The position numbers and the translations under genes are program-made. Below, in pieces: positions 11,641 to 13,659 of a stretch of 13,659 nucleotides of DNA. The number at the start of each line of letters is the position of its first letter. Within the stretch, counting starts at the first letter, position 1. This DNA is from Acidobacteriota bacterium (lineage in GTDB: Bacteria; Acidobacteriota; Thermoanaerobaculia; Multivoradales; JAHZIX01): the NCBI GenBank assembly GCA_020439725.1, contig JAGQSE010000333.1, forward strand, positions 14,767 to 28,425, in the 5' to 3' direction. The notes beneath the pieces are model-generated. The model did no database searches. It saw only the letters and a program-made list of their open reading frames with translations, and was not told where the DNA came from.

Positions 11641-13659
11641 GGGCTCCCGGGGAGGGCGGCGTCTCGAGTGCTCTCCAGCAGGGCCTCGGCCTCGAGCCGG
11701 TCCGGATCCTCCGCTGGGCGGAGGCGGATGAGCGTGGCGACCGCGGCCTCGAGATGCGCCCGTGCGCTGGCCGTCTGACCGAGCGCCACCTCGACGGCGG
11801 CGAGATCGCGGCGGGCGAGGGCGGTGTGCAGGTGATCCTCACCGAGCTTCCGGCGGCGGATGTCGAGAGCGCGAGCGAACCGCGCTTGGGCTGCGGGCAG
11901 GCGCCCGCGAGCCTCGTCGAGACGGCCGAGGCTGAGCAGCACCGTCGCCACCATGGGACTGTCGGCACCGTAGATCTCGGTCCTGAGGTCGAGGGATTCA
12001 GCGAGCAGCGGCTCGGCGGCGTCGAGGTCCCCCGCGGTCTGGAGCACCGCTGCCAGGCTGCGCAAGCCGGTGGCGAGGTTGCCCCGGGCGGTGACGTCGC
12101 CGGGCGCCGCGGCGGCCAGGCGGCGGCGCATCTCGAGGGTCTCCCGGTAGATCGTCTCGGCCTCACCGAGCTCGCCGCGTTCGAGCAGGATGGCGGCCAG
12201 GTTGTTCATCGGCTTGATCAGGTCGTCGGGCTCGCCGAGCATCCGGCGAAGACCCACGCTCTCCCGTAGCAGCGCCTCGGCCGCATCCCGATCGCCGGTG
12301 TGGTAGCGCACCACCGCCAGGTCGCTGAGCGCGGTGGCCTGGTCGTGATCGCCATCGGGATGGAGCCGCCGCAGCAGGACCAGGGCCTCGGCCAGCAGGT
12401 CGCCCGCGGTGTCGTAGTCGCCCAGCCGGCTGTAGACCTCACCCAGTCTGAGGAGCAAGCCGGCGCGGACCGCGGGCTCCTGGCCCAGGGCGCCGTCGAG
12501 CTTGGCTCTGCCTGCGTCGAGGAGGTCGCGCACCGACGGCTCGGGTCCTCCGGGGCGGTCCGGCGAAGCGGACTCGAAGAGGTCGACCAGGAATGACGAG
12601 ATCTCGACCGCCTGGTCCCGCGATCGCCGGGTCTCGTCGAGCTGGCGGAGGAGCGCCGTGGTGAAGCCCACCGCCAGGAGCAGCAACAGGAGCGTGTTGG
12701 TGGTTCCGAAGCGGTGCCGCCGGAGAAATCTCCCGACGCGATAGGTGGTGGTCCCGGCGCGGGCGGAGACCGGATGCCCCGCCAGATGGCGCCGGAGATC
12801 GGCGGCCAGCGCTTCGACCGAGCCGTAGCGCTGGCTGGGCGCCTTGCGCAGCGCCTTGGCCAGGATCGCATCGAGGTCCCCGGAGAGCTTTCTTCGCAGG
12901 CTCTTGGGGTCGCTGCCGCGGGCCCGGCTGACCGATTCCGGGGTCCGTGCGGTCGTCGTCTCGCCGCCAAACCCCTCCGAACGCTGGTCGATGACCGCGC
13001 TCGCCGGCAGGGGATCTTCCTGACAGATCGCCACCTGCGCTGCCACCGGATCCCGCTGCTCGACGTCGCAGGGGAGATGTCCGGTGAGCAGCTGGTAGAG
13101 CACGACCCCGAGCGAGTAGACGTCGCTGGTAGTACCGACCGCCTCGCCGCGCAGCTGCTCGGGACTGGCATAGCGCGGGGTCAGCGCCAGGTTGCGCGTC
13201 GTCACGGTGACCAGGCTGCCGTCGGCGGCGGGCTCGAGGAGCTTCGCGATGCCGAAGTCGAGGAGCTTCGGGACGCCGGTCACGTCGACCAGGATGTTGC
13301 TCGGCTTGAGATCGCGGTGCACGACGAGGTTCTGGTGCGCGGCCGAGAGCGCGGCGCACACCGGCAGGAAGAGCTCGAGGCGCTGGCGGAGGGTCAGCCG
13401 GTGGTCGTCGCAGTAGCGGTCGATGGGCCTTCCCTCGACGAGCTCCATGACGAAATAGGGGGCGCCGTCCTCGGCCGTCCCACCATCGAGCAGGCGAGCG
13501 ATGTTGGGGTGCTCTAGCCGCGCCAGGATCTGCCGCTCCGCCTGGAAGAGACGGAGTCCAGTAGAGCTGCCGAGCTCGCGGCGTACCAGCTTGAGCGCGA
13601 CCCGTTGCTCGAACTCCTCGTCGCGCAGGGCTTCATAGACGCTGCCCATGCCGCCTTCG
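11637..13659 (-). CDS. PknB-like Ser/Thr protein kinase with transmembrane helix and TPR tail (5' end missing)
   Basis: Eukaryotic-type kinase. The first codons lie beyond the right edge: the frame reads E-G-G-MGSVYEA at the border, the inside of the Gly-rich loop, so the ATG at 13649 is not the true start. Counting from that Met: VALK lysine K20, helix-C glutamate E38, HRDLKPSN at 111-118 with D113, DFG at 131-133, SPEQ (162-165) in the APE position. All key residues for activity are present. A Ser/Thr-rich insert (about 225-250) precedes the last kinase helices. RRHRFGTTNTLLLLLLAVGFTTALL (about 310-335) gives basic residues then one transmembrane helix, so the kinase is cytosolic and the TPR part (about 385-650, several repeats of the A-E-x-L-L-x-E-A-L type) is predicted periplasmic. 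This architecture is common in Acidobacteriota and myxobacteria. Its substrate is unknown; the convergent operon is a possible one only by position. Confidence 0.93.
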   Translation of the reverse strand, partial: EGGMGSVYEALRDEEFEQRVALKLVRRELGSSTGLRLFQAERQILARLEHPNIARLLDGGTAEDGAPYFVMELVEGRPIDRYCDDHRLTLRQRLELFLPVCAALSAAHQNLVVHRDLKPSNILVDVTGVPKLLDFGIAKLLEPAADGSLVTVTTRNLALTPRYASPEQLRGEAVGTTSDVYSLGVVLYQLLTGHLPCDVEQRDPVAAQVAICQEDPLPASAVIDQRSEGFGGETTTARTPESVSRARGSDPKSLRRKLSGDLDAILAKALRKAPSQRYGSVEALAADLRRHLAGHPVSARAGTTTYRVGRFLRRHRFGTTNTLLLLLLAVGFTTALLRQLDETRRSRDQAVEISSFLVDLFESASPDRPGGPEPSVRDLLDAGRAKLDGALGQEPAVRAGLLLRLGEVYSRLGDYDTAGDLLAEALVLLRRLHPDGDHDQATALSDLAVVRYHTGDRDAAEALLRESVGLRRMLGEPDDLIKPMNNLAAILLERGELGEAETIYRETLEMRRRLAAAAPGDVTARGNLATGLRSLAAVLQTAGDLDAAEPLLAESLDLRTEIYGADSPMVATVLLSLGRLDEARGRLPAAQARFARALDIRRRKLGEDHLHTALARRDLAAVEVALGQTASARAHLEAAVATLIRLRPAEDPDRLEAEALLESTRDAALPGSP

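Noticed and set aside
11640..11700. Terminator between the convergent genes
   Set aside because: The stops overlap and no hairpin followed by a T-run is visible on either strand near the junction.
1..13659. CRISPR array, insertion sequence or prophage
   Set aside because: No regularly spaced repeats, transposase, integrase or terminal inverted repeats were seen; nearly all bases are in long ordinary genes.

Overview
The window is GC-rich, densely coded bacterial chromosome. It holds two operons that diverge from a 533-bp intergenic region, plus a convergent kinase gene at the right edge. The TPR-containing, membrane-anchored Ser/Thr kinase, the PATAN/DUF4388-type protein and the roadblock/LC7-type proteins suggest Acidobacteriota (for example Thermoanaerobaculia-like) or a myxobacterial/deltaproteobacterial lineage. 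This placement rests on gene style, not on a marker gene.

Left half, minus strand (6512 down to 1): a complete-looking arn operon for making 4-amino-4-deoxy-L-arabinose (L-Ara4N) and adding it to lipid A. The order is arnB, arnC, formyltransferase, decarboxylase, arnD, arnT, the same as enterobacterial arnBCADT. The difference is that ArnA, a two-domain fusion in E. coli, is encoded here by two genes. Catalytic residues recalled for E. coli ArnA all line up, at constant offsets of 3 (formyltransferase) and 315 (decarboxylase). The genes overlap or nearly abut, so they are probably cotranslated. arnT runs off the left edge. The UDP-glucose dehydrogenase and the ArnE/F flippase are not in the window. 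The operon implies an outer membrane with L-Ara4N-modified lipid A, a modification known to lower sensitivity to cationic peptides.

Middle (6513-7045): no convincing gene. It contains a GC hairpin, a pair of 10-bp direct repeats 20 bp apart, and an AT-rich stretch with an inverted repeat just before the plus-strand operon.

Right half, plus strand (7046-11640): six tightly packed genes. They encode a ParA/MinD-type ATPase without any ParB; two roadblock/LC7-like proteins; a protein with two V4R-like halves, each ending in a cysteine cluster; a 127-aa protein of unknown family; and a protein combining a degenerate receiver, a PATAN/DUF4388-like domain and a TPR. I know of no named system with this composition, and it is the best candidate here for an undescribed system, perhaps a ParA-driven positioning or switching module with a small-molecule or metal sensor. 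That function is inference.

Right edge, minus strand (11637-13659): a PknB-like Ser/Thr kinase with one transmembrane helix and a TPR tail, missing its first residues beyond the window. Its stop codon overlaps that of the plus-strand operon in a shared CTAG.
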